Numbered from the stretch's first letter, positions 28,859 through 41,569 are shown. The stretch: DNA of 64,000 bases from Oryzias latipes (GCF_002234675.1 NC_019868.2:21980743-22044742); one strand, 5' to 3'. Made by a program: numbers and translations. The notes: a model not told the origin generated them from the letters alone.

Positions 28859-31800
28859 ATGGAGGGGTCGGTGTCAAATGTGGAGGTTTGTAATTATGCG
28901 TACACAGGACAGTTCGACAAATTAAAACAGTGTATTCTCTCTGACAAAACACTCGCCTGCAAAACCGATCAGGTAAACTTTTTTATGATCCTGTTCATCA
29001 TTTGTACCTTGTATTTAATTGGTGCTTTTGGAAAAAAACAAACAAATGTGTTTTCAGGACCGCCGAACAGCTCTTCATTGGGCTTGTTCTGCTGGACACA
29101 CCAACATTGTGGAGTTCCTCCTCGATCTTGGAGTCGAAGTGAATCTGCAAGATGATGTAGGTGGTTTTGAAATGTTTATATTTCAGGAAGTGTTTAAATA
29201 AACAAAAATCTAATCGACTTTCACTTCAAATGCAATATCAATTCTTTAAATCTCTGATAGATTTGAAGCCCCCCCCAAAAAAAGTTTGAATTTTGTTCAT
29301 TTTCAATCATTAAATATGATCTAGAACAGGGTTCACCAACCTTTTTGAGACCGAGGGCTATTTCATGGGCACCAAGTGGTATGAAGGGCGCCACTAAAAA
29401 CCTCCTAGCCCCCCCCCCCAAAAAAAACCAACACAATTTGAGGACTTCCTTTTGTGTGCCCTATTTTTATTTGCTCATTTTACACACAAAAACATGCATG
29501 AATTTTCTAGACTCGTATTACAGGGGGGGTCAAACTCAGTTGCAGAGGGAGCCTAAATTCAAAACAGACTTTAGGTTGCAGCCGAACAAGATAAATATTT
29601 ATTGAACACACTGAAGCTAAACTTTTAAACCTTTAAAACTTTAACTTAATTTTAACTTTTTAAACATAAATGTAAATAAAAACAGACAGGAATATTAATC
29701 CTCACATTAATGGATTACTCAACCACCTCAACCTATTCTCAAAATCTTTACATTGCATGAATCATAAGAATGTCCAGAAATTGTGTAATTTATATGATCT
29801 ATTTAAACTTTTGTAATAGACCCTTACTTTTATTGATTATTTTTTAAGTTATATTTGTTTACATATTTGGGTTTTCTTTGTCTACCTTTATCTCAGAATT
29901 GATATTGTTGTCATTGACAAACATGCCGTGGTTGTTTGTTGAATATTTGCTTCAATAAAAAAATAAAATATATTTTGGGGGTGCATTCCCTGCGGGCGCC
30001 ACAAGGGGTGCTCGCGGGCGCACTGGCGCCCGCGGGCACAGGGTTGGTGACCCCTGATCTAGAATATGTCAATCTTAATCCAGTCGATTTAGTGTTTGGG
30101 CTCACCACTAAGAAAACTAAAACTCATATATATACTCATATATTTATAAAATCCAATTCTTTTCTTTAAAAAGATGAAACGTATGCTCTCCATTTTGTAA
30201 TTGAATTTACACCAATAGTGTTTTTGTAGCTGTTATTTTTTGGCTTTGACTTGCAGTCATTATTTGTGAAATGCTTCATACCAGGGGAGTTCCTCATACT
30301 GTAATAAAGTGTGTAAATAAATCAACGTTAAAAAAAAATTGGATTTATTTGCCCTTTACTCTAAAATATGACTAAAAGAATAGTTGATTCTTTCTTCGTC
30401 TTTGTTGTATTGCAGGCCTCATGGACCCCTTTGCACATTGCTGCATCTGCAGGCAGAGAGGACATAGTGAAAGCTCTGATCTCCAAAGGAGCTCAGCTGA
30501 ACTCGGTTAATCAGAACGGATGCACGCCTCTGCATTATGCTGCTTCTAAAGACAGATACGAGGTAACGTTCAGTGGTTGCAGTAATCTGCAGGAAATCCC
30601 AGCTAGGATATTCCAAATGTAAAAAGATGTAAAAGATGGAATCTTCATGATGTGAATGTCGGCACAGTCACAACTGCTGCTCCGAGTCAGAATTTCAGTG
30701 TTTAACCAAAGGAAATGCACCATTTCCTACCCATGTTTTGCCTTTAGGCCGCTCCTTTTAGAGTCACATTAGCAAAAAATTGATAATTCCTCTAGAAGAA
30801 ATCTTAAGGTTTTTATTATTAATAGATAAAAAAATGACTTAGAGCCAAACTATGGTTTACAAACTACATTATTTTGATGGTCTGATCACCTTTAAACAAT
30901 AGAATTTGCTTAAAGGTAATACAATGTAATGCATTTTGTTAGTTACCTGTCAGCTAACTGATAATTTTAAAAGCTAAGAAATAATATTAGTTAAAAAATA
31001 TAGTTCCTACATAAGTTACAAGTTAGATTGTGTATCTATTTATTGTGTATTTGGGAGTTATGAGGCTATTCACAGCCCTCACTTTGACACCTAAAGTGGT
31101 ATATCTGTACATTTGTCATCTGAGTCACACCTTTTTGTGTGTGAGTTCATGTGGGAACTTGTGTGTCCATCTTTATGTTAGTAAAGTCATAAAAGTGCAG
31201 CCCATGATCAATGAATGAAGTCCTACAGAAATCGGGTTTAAAATATCTACAGATTATGAATCTTGGAGAACAACTAGATCAATTTTGGCCTCTGGATAAT
31301 TGTATTGGCTGCTGTTAACTGCTCCTACCCTAAAGGAACAGGCAGATACAACAGAAAAACCCTGAATAAAATAGTTCCTGGGTTCTCCAAGGATATATTA
31401 AATGCTCAATGATAACCTTCATCAACTGTTGAAGGTAAAATCTTGTAAAATATATATAAAATATACAGAAAAATTAAAAATGTCTCTTAATTTGCACCAG
31501 GGAGTTGAAGATGGATAAAAAGAAGCAGAATTAGATACTAAATGCTTCATTAGATGGGCATAAAACTGTGATCAACAAAAAAAACAACCAAATAAAATCA
31601 TTCTGTCACAATGAATCCTTACTAAGAATGAACACAGTGAGCCTTTGTGATGATGAGGGTTTTTCCATTCTTTCCAGAACTTTTTAGCCTCCCCTTCATT
31701 ACAGGGTTTAATCCACAGAACTGTACGAGTGCGTCATGTTGTCGGAAGCAAACCGAGAGGATCAGATAGTGGACCTCCTGCCTGTGGGGAGTCACGGAGC

Positions 31801-32385
31801 TTAAAATCTCTGGTATCAGACTGACGCAATCCTCCGTTCGCAGATTGCCTTAATGTTGTTGGAAAACGGAGCAGACCCCAATGCCACAGACAAGTTGGAG
31901 TGGACCCCTCTGCACAGAGCATCTGCCAAAGGCAACTACCGCCTGATCCAGCTGCTGCTCAAACAGAGTGCCTCCACCAACATCCAGGACTGCCAGGGCA
32001 ACACCCCTCTGTATGTGTCAAACAGAAAAGAGCTTTGTGGTTGCTGATACTTTTTAATAAATAAAAAAAAGTAAATCAATCTCCTGTAAAAGCATTCTTT
32101 CATTAGGAGGGGACTGATTTTTCTACATTTCAAAATGTAGTTAGAAATCCAGACTCTTTAGACAACAACCACCATCAGGAAAAGATTTTCTTGTTCTTAT
32201 AAATCCTCGTCTGTGTTTTTCCCTCTTCTAGTCACCTTGCATGCGAGGAGGAACGCGTAGAAGCCGCTAAGTTGCTGGTGGAACACGGGGCCAGCATTTA
32301 CATTGAGAATAAGGAGGAGAAGACACCCCTTCAGATCGCCAAGGGTGGACTAGGAAACATCCTTCGTCGGCTGGTGGAGGGGTGA
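28859..32385 (+). CDS. psmd10: 26S proteasome assembly chaperone gankyrin, 226 aa
   Basis: PSMD10 (p28, gankyrin) is an ankyrin-repeat chaperone that binds the C-terminal domain of the ATPase RPT3/PSMC4 during assembly of the 19S base; it also binds RB1 and MDM2. Coding exons: 28859-28972, 29058-29156, 30416-30562, 31844-32010 and 32232-32385; the sum is 681 nt with phases intact, giving 226 aa, exactly the human length. It starts MEGSVSNVEVCNYAYTG. Ankyrin repeats include DRRTALHWACSAGHTNIVEFL, ASWTPLHIAASAGREDIVKAL and NGCTPLHYAASKDRYE, and the protein ends KTPLQIAKGGLGNILRRLVEG. Human LHWACSAGHT and CTPLHYAASK blocks are conserved. Introns hold a hAT element (29,327-30,056). A weak poly(A) signal ATTAAA is at 32,678-32,683. 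Confidence 0.97.
29327..30056. mobile_element. Non-autonomous hAT transposon in psmd10 intron 2, 730 bp
   Basis: The inverted ends CAGGGTTCACCAACC and GGTTGGTGACCCCTG are bracketed by a perfect 8-bp duplication ATCTAGAA (29,319-29,326 and 30,057-30,064). The interior is AT-rich with a GC-rich GGGCGCC-type block near both termini. There is no transposase. Confidence 0.88.
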
Positions 32386-34879
32386 TATTTCGGCTGGCTT
32401 CTTGGCTGTGGTTTTAACCGCCTCCATCTCCAGCTCACAAGAGTGAGACTTGTCCTGCAGCTCACTGGTTTGTAGTGAAACTTTGTCAGGTAGAATTCAC
32501 AACAGTGTCCTGGAGAAAATGTTGGATTGTTCTGCTCCACCTACCGGTGGGATTTTCAGGCTTGGGATAAGCTCAAAAAAGTTTCCAACTTTGTGTAGTG
32601 TTTATAAAAAAAATTATGTATTTTTGGTTTTGTTTTTTAAATATTTTTTGCGTAAAAGCAACGCCATAAAAGTTTTGATTAAAATGTCTTTAGAATAAGT
32701 GTGTGTGGGTGTATAAAAGCACAAATAATCGTGAACGAATCTGCTTTCCAACATTTAAAGAGTTTTTTTTTCTATTCATCATGTTTTATATATAATTTTT
32801 ATGTATTTTAAACAGAATTTCTGTAGGACGTCATTAATTGATCATAGTTTTGGAGATGTTAGATTACCAGACTCTACGATGCCCTTTTATGGATAAAGAG
32901 TTTTCATGTACAGTCCAGGTCAGAACATACCAGACACTGACAGGATTCAATCACATTCCGATAAGGAGAGATCTTAGGAATATAAGTAATGATTTATTTG
33001 TGATACAGAGAGATGTGTAGAAATGGGCAAATACATAAATCTTGGGTGAGTTGGCTGATGACGTCTTATGGACCAGGTCATTCCAATGCATCATTCGTGG
33101 TGGACGGAGGAGGGCCAGCAAAGCCTTCTGGAATGTGGAGAAGGAAACATCCATGACTGTAAAGGTGATTGGCTAAGAAGAATGGCAGGCAATTTAGTTA
33201 TGGGTCAGAATGACTGCATATTGTAATAACAGCAGCACACAGTTCCTAGAAGTGGGGTAGATCTTCCTAATTGGAATTACGCCAAAGCTTAATCGGTGTT
33301 CTCTCCACATGAAGCACAGAAATATGTAACAGGATGATAATTAAATAATTCTTAGTACTCCAAACATCAATGCCAAAGACGTGGATGTACGGGGGAGCTG
33401 AAATGCTGGTCAACAAAGAGGACATGTCAAGCCTCCTTTTAGAAAACCAGACCCATCTAAAACAGAAAGCTTCTTGTGAAACAGAGAGCTGTTCTTCTGA
33501 TAAAGAAAGAGTTCACTGTGTTTTACTCCTAAGGCCTAAAACGCCCGAATAAATGGATCTCAAATATCTTTATGATTGGTGTCAACATCTCTGGTTTTGT
33601 AGTTTCTAACATCAGCTGATGCAAGCTAGAATAGATCTTTATTTGTCATTGTCATACGTACAATGAAATTAAAAGGGCTTCCTGGTCAGTGCAACATTCA
33701 TACCTTTAAAAAAAATAACTTACTACTAAAAATGATACATAAAACTACATAAAAAGTGCTTCAATATGCGTTAAAATGGTTAAAAACCAGAGAAATTATA
33801 ATAAAAATAGTTGATGAAGAAAACTTCAACAGTATCATAGTTTTTAAGAAGACGTCCAGGTTTATTCCTTGGTGGGGATAACACGTCAAAATAAGGGTGG
33901 GGTCATCTAAGATAGCACAAGGGTTAAGGCAGTTGGATAAAAACTGCTGGATAAAGCTGAGATGTTTTCCATCCAACAGTGACATCCTGTCTGATTACTG
34001 TGGAAGTTCCATGTTCCTTACAAATGTTAGATTAGTAAATGTAGCAGTGGGTTAAGTTTTTAACATTTCTAGCCTCTTTTTTTCCTATTCCCTACTGTTG
34101 AGGAAAAATGCTATATGACAATTGAATAACAGCATGTAATGTGACTAAGCAAATCAGCCTTTATAAGCACCAGTTAAAAACCTCAGAGTACATCCCATAA
34201 AAAAAATCCTGAATAATATTAGTCTTGAAACCTCACCAGATGCATTCATAGGTTTAAAGTCATGGAATGAAATAAATTTTCATAGTACCTTTGTAACTTC
34301 TCCTGAAACCAAACAGGATGTTTAAAAAAGCACTATGTGAAGAATTTCAGTGAGAAAAAACTGCCACAAAGTGAGAGTAATACCACCTGTTGGCCACTAG
34401 ATGGAACTGTAGTGCAGAGGAGAGGAAGGCTTTGGAATTCTCCAAGCAGCCCTCATCACAGGAAAACGTAAAGAATTTATTTTTATTTTTTCTGCCACAG
34501 TTTTGTCTCACTTCTTCAAAAAAAAACAAAAAAAACAAAGAAGCTGTCAACATGTAAACACCAAAAGTTTGTAAAGCTGATTAGACTCTTTAAAGAAACT
34601 TTACCCTCATAGCAAATGAATGGGACTTTGATGAGTAGGAAAGAGAAGCTTTTCCACTATAGCAAACCTTTTTTTTGGTCCCTGTTTAATATAAAGCAAT
34701 ATTTACCGTATTGGGTGTCTAGACGTCTGTTTGGACTACACAGAATCTCAAATTCTGCTAAATTCCTTTGTAAGGAGCTGTAAGAAAAAATGCTTTTTAA
34801 ATTTAGGAGGTGAGGCTTCAACTTTGAAATCCTAGCTAGAACTTTATAGCAAAATGGTCTAGCAATGAAAATTGACATA
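32386..34879. other. psmd10 3' UTR and intergenic spacer
   Basis: The 3' UTR probably ends just after ATTAAA (32,678-32,683). The remainder has no recognisable exon. A common fish repeat phrase, TTTATTTGTCATTGTCATAC followed by GTACAATGAAATT, lies at about 33,640-33,670. A one-ended piggyBac-like MITE remnant lies at 33,880-33,923. Confidence 0.5.
33880..33923. repeat. One-ended remnant of the piggyBac-like MITE
   Basis: The right end GATAGCACAAGGG is followed by TTAA (33,924-33,927), as in the 26,392-26,450 copy, and is preceded by GGGTGGGGTCATCTAA. The left terminus is not recognisable. Confidence 0.5.
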
Positions 34880-36119
34880 CACTGTATTCCTATAGTCGCT
34901 CACCCATCCAAATGATCAGAATCGGGTGTCCTAATCACTTGGCCTGGCCACAGGTGTATAAAATCAAGCACTCAGACATGCAGACTGGTTTTTTTTCTTA
35001 AACAAACATTTGTGAAAGAATGAGCCGCTCCCAGATCAGTGAATTCCAGCACGGAACTCTCACAGGATGCTACCTGTGCAACAAATCCAGTTGTGACATT
35101 TCCTCATTCTTGAATAATCCGCAGTCAGCGCTATCATAACAAAATGGAAGAGTTTGGGAACAACAGTAACTAAGCCACGAAGTGGTGGACCACGTAAACT
35201 GATGGAGAGGGGGCAGCAGATGCTGAAGCAAATTGCAAAGAGATCGCCGACTATCTGCACAGTCGATTGTTACAGAGCTCCAAACTTCATGTAACCTTCA
35301 GATTAGCCCAAGTACAGCACTCAGAGAGTATCATGGAATGGGTTTCCATGGCAGAGTGAAAAAGTCTTTAGCTGGCTTTTCTTTTTAAGTTTCTGGCATG
35401 TGAACATTAGTGTTGCTCCGTCTTCTTTCTAGTCCTTCTAGCCAGGCTTCCCTTCTGGTGTCTCCCCTTTCTGGGGTCCTTTTCCTCCTATACCCAACCG
35501 GCCGCCACAGCAGCAGCTCCTGGAGGCGCCGATGCCCCCCTAAGCAGCCCGGACGGTACATTTCAGACTGCATTCTGCAGAGTGTGAAGTTTGGTGGAGG
35601 AGGAATTATGGTGTGGGGTTGTTTTTCAGGACTTGGGCTTGGCCCCTTAGTTCCAGTGAAAGGAACTCTGAATGCTTCAAGATACCAAAACATTTTGGAC
35701 AATTCCATGCTCCCAACCTTGTGGGAACAGTTTGGAGTGGGCCCCTTCCTCTTCCAACATGACTGTGCACCAGAGCACAATATAAGGTCCATAAAGACAT
35801 GGATGACAGAGTCTGGTGTGGATGAACTTGTCTGGCCTGCACAGAGTCCTGACCTGAACCAGATACAACACCCTTGGGATGAATTACACCAGAGACTGAG
35901 TACTTCTCCACCAACATCAGTGTGTGACACCACCAAGTATGGAAGAATGGTCAAACACACTCCTTAACCGTGTGGACAGCCTTCCCAGAAGAGCTGAAGC
36001 TGTAATAGCTGCAAAAGATGAACTGACATCAAATTGAACTCTATGGGTTAGGAATGGGATGGCACTTCAGTTCACATGTGAGTCAAGGCAGGTGAGCCAA
36101 TACTTTTGGTAATATAGTG
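34880..36119 (+). mobile_element. Decayed Tc1/mariner transposon, about 1.24 kb
   Basis: The ends CACTGTATTCCTATAG (left) and the reversed right end CACTATATTACCAAAAGT are diverged inverted repeats, and TA precedes the left end. Tc1 transposase is recognisable in pieces. An N-terminal region of about 35,010-35,355 has lost its frame (phrases such as CGAAGTGGTGGACCACGTAA). A C-terminal region of about 35,551-35,960 encodes [23 protein letters not shown] and [11 protein letters not shown], the last two covering parts of the DDE catalytic region. The middle (35,356-35,550) does not match Tc1. The element cannot be active. Confidence 0.9.
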
Positions 36120-37596
36120 TGAGAACAATTGCAAAATAAGGCAGTTCACACACACACAAACAGTTGTGTAGTGTTTGACGAACATGTCTGCAATGTTATG
36201 TGTTTGCATCTGATTGGCATCTTAAAATTAAAAGTGGAAAACTTCAGCTACATTTTATTTATTGCATATGGCATCACAATCCGCCACCTTTAGCTAAATA
36301 TGTAGGTTTTACGTGATTTTGTCTGAATTAAAATTGGCATATATACCCTAAATCACGAGTCTTAGACATCAAATATGTTTTTTTTCTTGTTCACTAGACC
36401 TTGCCAACAGAGCAACTCAATATCTCAATATTTTAGTACAACCGTGTGGTTTCGTCCACTAGGTGGTCAAAGTTTCGCAGTTGGGTTGGATCTCCTGAAA
36501 TGTTACTCTTTAAAACACAATTTTTTACTTTTTATTTTTATTTTTTACAGTTTATCCCTGCACCTGTTGGCACTTTAAATTGGATCCACTTTAAAACGAC
36601 ATTGTTCTCTGCGATGTCGTCTTTTGTGTAAGACTTTTGTGTTAGCTCCCTGCAAAACATCCTTTCAACAACCTCTATTGAGTTGGGTTCCAACTTGTTT
36701 TGAACTACCTAAATCCAATCATGCCACCCCCTCTGCTCAATTTTTACAGTTTCAGTACAATGTACAAATAAATGCTTCTAACGGTTGAAATTGTGTAAGT
36801 TCTTCAAAAAGGCTTTCATGCTCACTTAAATATTAACAGGTGATGTAAAACCAGTCTTTAAAGGGATTAGGCAATCAGCAACACTATATGAAGAACTCTT
36901 TATGTGGAAGTGTTTTCCATTGCAGACTTGTCAGTTTGTTATACTTGTGGGTTTTTTTTCTTCTAAATTTTGCACACGTATTGTTTCCGATATGCCTCCA
37001 CTGATGGTCATGTAGTTTCTTGTACTAGATCCCTTTTCTTATAAAGTTGAAAGAGGACCTTGAAATTTGAAAGGATCAAAAAGCTTTAAATAATAGTGTA
37101 GGACACCCTTTATAACATCAAGTACAGAATAAAATGGCTTGGGATGTCCAATAGGTTCCAAACAGTGGGGCAAAGGCAAGTGATATAGCTTCAGGGTTAT
37201 TTAAGGTTACTTAAACAACACTGCAGTGGTAGTTCACAAGGTGGCAATGGTGAAACTAGCAGCAGCAGTCATATGAAAACTCCAGGCTTGCAGCAATCGG
37301 ATGCCATTTCTTTAAAGAAAATTCAAACCTAGTTTCTTTTAAAGCTGCACATTTATTACCTTTCTAAACAAATTAATGTCATCAGTAATGTCATTTTCAA
37401 AAGGTTAAAATTAAACATTTTCTTGACACTTTCAGAACACAAACTAAATTATAATATACTTCCTTAATAACTAGGATGTGAATGAAAAAGTTGGCATGAG
37501 GTTCTCAAGGAAAATTCCTTCCCAAAGCCCTTAAACATTTACTTGCACTTCCTTAAATTCAGATGCGTCATCAACGTGGGTTTTTTTTCTTAACAG
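36120..37596. other. Intergenic spacer before the XIAP-like gene
   Basis: AT-rich, with no exon, promoter island or transposon end that I recognise. Confidence 0.5.
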
Positions 37597-37683
37597 GCTT
37601 GGTGGCAGACTGTTTCATCAGTTCTTGACTGAAATTTACCTGCTGAAGATCCTTACCTGAAACCTTCAAACAAGAATAGAAAG
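37597..37683 (+). other. Candidate 5' UTR exon of the XIAP-like gene
   Basis: The segment has an acceptor (TTTTCTTAACAG) on its left and a donor (AAGGTAACG) on its right. Read in the phase needed to enter the next exon (39,173) it contains an in-frame stop, so it would be non-coding. It is supported by splice-like signals and position only. Confidence 0.35.
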
Positions 37684-38084
37684 GTAACGTCTTTTGCATT
37701 TTTGTTTTGTTTTCTTATATTGAGTACTTTCCTGAACTGTGCAAATTGCACCATTATTGTAGTTGAGAAAATAGAATTCTTTGGTCTAATCAAAGTACAG
37801 CATAAACTTGGGTTTGAATCTGGCTTTTCAATACATTAGATATCTTTTGGTTTTGATCTTTTAAAATTTTCTACAGGTCTCGATGAAAATGGTCAGCTCG
37901 TGTTTTATAGCCTAAATAATATTGGTATGTGAATATACAAGTTCTGTTGAGGCATGATAATTTCACAGTAAAGGGAAAAAATTGCCATCAAACATTGCAA
38001 ACTATGTATCTTTAAAAAAGCTTCACTTCTCCCGGTGACTGTTATGCAGTCAAGTCCACACAAAATGAGCCTGAAAGGTGCAGA

Positions 38085-38510
38085 AAAATGAATGAATTGT
38101 AACTACGGCAAGCCGCAAGCTCCCTGCTCCGCCACATTCTGATGAATCCACCTGCAGTCAGATAGATCAATACCTTTTTGTTTTCCTCGTCTGAGCTGAC
38201 ATCTTGCTCCAAGTGGATAGCTCCAATATTCCTTGCAATTTTTTGTTGCACTGGTAATGTTCGGTTGGAGTTGTGAGGGGCTGTTAGCATAGAGCTCAGT
38301 TATGGTGAAATGGAGGGGGGAGGGGTTGCTCCGCACCATTATTCCCTTCTAACAACTCAGAGGCAAATTTTTAATGAACTCCTGGCACCCTGCAGATACT
38401 ATGTCCTAGAAAACGACACAGATTATTTTTGATTTAGGCTAAGAACACCGTAATCTTAATTAAAAGACCTCTTGGAACGCTTGTAAAATAGATCAAAAGA
38501 TGAAAGTACG
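38085..38510 (+). repeat. Interspersed repeat family X, copy 1
   Basis: It shares ordered blocks with 39,877-40,313 and 44,755-45,012: CTCCCTGCTCCGCCACATTC, CAACTCAGAGGCAAATTT, and AAAGACCTCTTGGAACGC followed by ATCAAAAGATGA. No inverted ends or target duplication were pinned down. It lies in the proposed first intron of the XIAP-like gene. Confidence 0.65.
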
Positions 38511-39273
38511 TGCTTCACATCTGACTTGTTTGGTATTTTCATTGACCTAGATATGCATAACAATTTAGTTTCAGGTCAAAATTGTTACTTAAACTGTTTT
38601 TTTTTCTTTAACATTTTTTGTTCAAATGTCATTTTTCCCTTCTCTATCAAAATCTGCTGATAATCAGTCTTTGCACCGCTTTATTTTATTTATTTATTTT
38701 TACAACGGTTACTTAGCCGAGACCAGTTGAGTGATGGTAGGAATGCCCTTCAGGCTAGAGGAATAAAAACTGCAGATTGTTATAGGCAAGATTTAGCTTG
38801 GGCGAGGAATTTAAGACCTCCAAAGACTATGTATGAAGTTAGTGAAGATTATCTTACTTTATTATATTTATATTTTTTACATTTATTGCCTCATATGTTA
38901 CTTTTCTTTTTCCTTAAGTTAAGTGTACTTGGCGCTCCAATTCATTACTGTTGAAACCCTCTTGTCTGCTTGTACATTTGTAAATAAAGTTTAAAAAACA
39001 ATGCCAAAAAAATCCATTATCAAATGGAGAAAAAATAAATAAAAAACATAAAAATTGTCAGCATGGTGATCTTTCTTTTTATCTATCTTTTTCATTTTAT
39101 ACTACATCAATGCAGTTTGATGCAACTGAAACATTCATTAGCCTTTTAACCCTTTAAACCTGTTTCTTCTAGGTTTCCTGATCAAGGTGGCCTCTCCTCT
39201 ACCCACATGCTTCTCTGTTTTCACTGACCAAAGAGCAACAGAAGATCTGATCTGTCATTCAAGCTTTGAAGCA

Positions 39274-41386
39274 ATGGTTGATAGGATACCTTGCATTGTG
39301 AAACAGCTCATGAAGAGTGAAAAAGCTCGTCTTCAAACATTCTCCTCGTGGCCTTTTACTGATCCGCAAGATCTGGCTCAAGCCGGCTTCTTCTGTGTGC
39401 GATGGAGCGATCTGGTGCAGTGTTTCTGCTGTGGTGGAGAGCTGAGTGGCAGTGATCTTAAAGATGACGCCTGGAAGGAACACAGCAGAAGCTTCCCCCA
39501 CTGTTTCTTCATTCTTGGTCACAATGTTGGAAATGTACCACTCCAGATGGATGATGAGGGCTACCCTGAGAAAGGATGTCCTCCATGCATGAAGACTTTA
39601 AAGGAGAGGCTTAGCAGCTTTGATGATGTCCAACACCCTGTTGATCCTAAGAAACTTGCTGAAGCTGGTTTCTACAGCACAGGTAATCACATTTCTGGGA
39701 AGGAAAAAGACCCACTCTGATGAAAATTGTGTTTTTGGTGCTTTTAATGTTTTTCTCATGATGGAGGACATATAAAGAAAAGTAAGCTCAACATTGCATT
39801 TCTGAGTATTTCTTTATTCAAATAATTGTGGATCAGAAACAGGTGTAAAAATTCTGTTTAAAAAAACAGCTCATTTGTGATGGAAAAAATGCTCTGGGCC
39901 ACAATGTCCCTGCTCCACCACATTCCGATGTATACACTTGTCTTGATCCATGTGCGTCTTCATTTTCCTCATCTGGGCTGGAATCTGGCTAGCTCTGACA
40001 TTGCTCGTCATTGTTGTTGCACCGGTAATGTTGGGACGGAGGTGTGAGGGGATGTAAGCTAGTGGGAGAGAATGTAAACAGAAAGCTCTCAGCAACAGGG
40101 ATTGGAAGGAGGGGGGCGGGATTGTTCTGCGCCAACAGCCCCGTCTGCAACTGAGGCAAATTTCCAATAAGTTACTGCTGCTTTGTAGAAACTATTTCCT
40201 TGGAAATAGTTTTTTTTTTCATTTTGGTTAAAAAATGGCATTATCATGACTTAAAGACCACTAGGAACGCTTTTGAAATGGATCAAAAATGATTGGATTG
40301 GGTCTTTAATTGTTTTTCAAATGTACTCGTACAGGAAAAGGAGAGGAGGTGTTGTGTTTCTCTTGTGGTGGCGGTTTGGAAAACTGGAAACGACAGCTTG
40401 ACCCTTTCCAACAACATGCCAAACACTACCCAGGGTAAAAAGAACCATCATATTCATTTATCTGTTTTTATACCTTATTTTCCTTTAATTTACATTCAAT
40501 ACTTAACTGTTTTTTAGGTGCAAGTTCCTGGCGACTACAAAAGGTCAAGCATTCATCAACAACATCCAGCTACATAGGCACAAACGGCAAAAAAATAGTG
40601 CTGCTATTATTCGTAATGTAAGTGATATTCTTTTCACTTTTTGTAAAGAATCATATATTCTGCTCCATCGCACACAAAAAGAGGTCTATGACTTTTAAAA
40701 TATTTTACTGCAGAAAAAAGACTCTAGACTTTCTTTTTATATTTAAGTCAGATCAACAGAAACACAACGAAGCAACAAATGAAAATATTATTTTACTTTT
40801 ATAATATTTTTATTTACTTATAATTTATGTCTTAACCAGTTTAAGTGTATACATGGATGGCTGCCTAAAGAATTAAAATTAAATCTAATCTGCAGCACTA
40901 CAGCAAGTTTGTTAAAGACAAAAGTCGTTAACCTGCTGAATTTGTCTCTTTTCCATTTGTTGGTCAATGCTAAGCTTAGTTTTGTAAAGTTTACTTTCAA
41001 ATCTTATTGTCATCAGAGAGTTGTGATTCATGATTCCTCCTTAGATTTCTCAAAATGCTATTTAAAGGGCTTGAGGATTTTAACCATCATCTAGAATTCT
41101 GATTTACAGTACAAACCCAAATACTGTAAAAAAAAAAAAAAGAAGTGAAAGTTTTTTTTTTTTTTGCATTTACATGGGGTGTTGGGAGATGGCATACTAC
41201 ATGCCAGCCGTTTCATTCAGTAATTTTAGTTTCACTGTTTGGTTTCGCCTACACGTTCCGCATTTTGTTTTTACGAGAAATGTATGGTATCCCACTCAGA
41301 CAGGTTAGGTGTGTGAAAGGGAAATATTTGAATTCATAACTGACATGTGGTTGATGTGTTCATCTCTGTAGGTTGCCTCATTGTGA
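39274..41386 (+). CDS. XIAP-like protein with two BIR domains and no RING, 207 aa
   Basis: This is an IAP-family gene in tandem with xiap. Coding exons: 39274-39682, 40335-40434, 40518-40617 and 41372-41386; the sum is 624 nt with all phases fitting. The two middle exons match the BIR3 exons of the downstream xiap in phase, the first of them also in length (100 nt). BIR-A (about residues 14-90) resembles XIAP BIR2 and BIR-B (about 105-185) resembles BIR3; both keep the C-x2-C...H...C zinc ligands. Missing are BIR1, the linker before BIR2 that blocks caspase-3/7, and the RING. The last exon adds only VASL. Relative to human XIAP, W210 is S and H223 is S in BIR-A, and E314 is L, W323 is H and H343 is Q in BIR-B. 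Start chosen: first in-frame ATG in the exon opening at 39,173; an upstream exon could extend it. A 6-codon upstream ORF begins at 39,207. Poly(A) signal at 41,497-41,502. It may be a regulator, or a gene drifting toward loss. Confidence 0.75.
39877..40313 (+). repeat. Interspersed repeat family X, copy 2
   Basis: It lies in intron 1 of the coding part of the XIAP-like gene. It shares with copy 1 the blocks CCTGCTCCACCACATTCCGA, GTTGCACCGGTAATGTT and TGGAACGC/AGGAACGC and the closing ATTGGGTCTTTAA-type end. Same orientation as the other copies. Confidence 0.65.
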
Positions 41387-41496
41387 TAGAAAAATGGAGC
41401 AAACCACTCTAGAACTGGGCATTTTGGATTTCATGACAAGAATGGAGGGCACTCAATCACATCTTTTTTCCTTTAGAACCCCCTTTTTTTTTAAAT

Positions 41497-41502
41497 AATA
41501 AA
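41497..41502 (+). terminator. Poly(A) signal of the XIAP-like gene
   Basis: AATAAA 110 bases after the stop codon of the short IAP gene. It supports a short terminal exon from 41,372 to about 41,520. Confidence 0.5.
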
Positions 41503-41569
41503 AGAAAATAAAAATTTTCCAATTGTGTGACCGTTTTTGTTTTTGTCAGATCAAAATAAAATATGATGA

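Noticed and set aside
35385-35960. Minus-strand open frame of 191 codons
   Set aside because: Antisense to the Tc1 transposase remnant and filler; no protein similarity.
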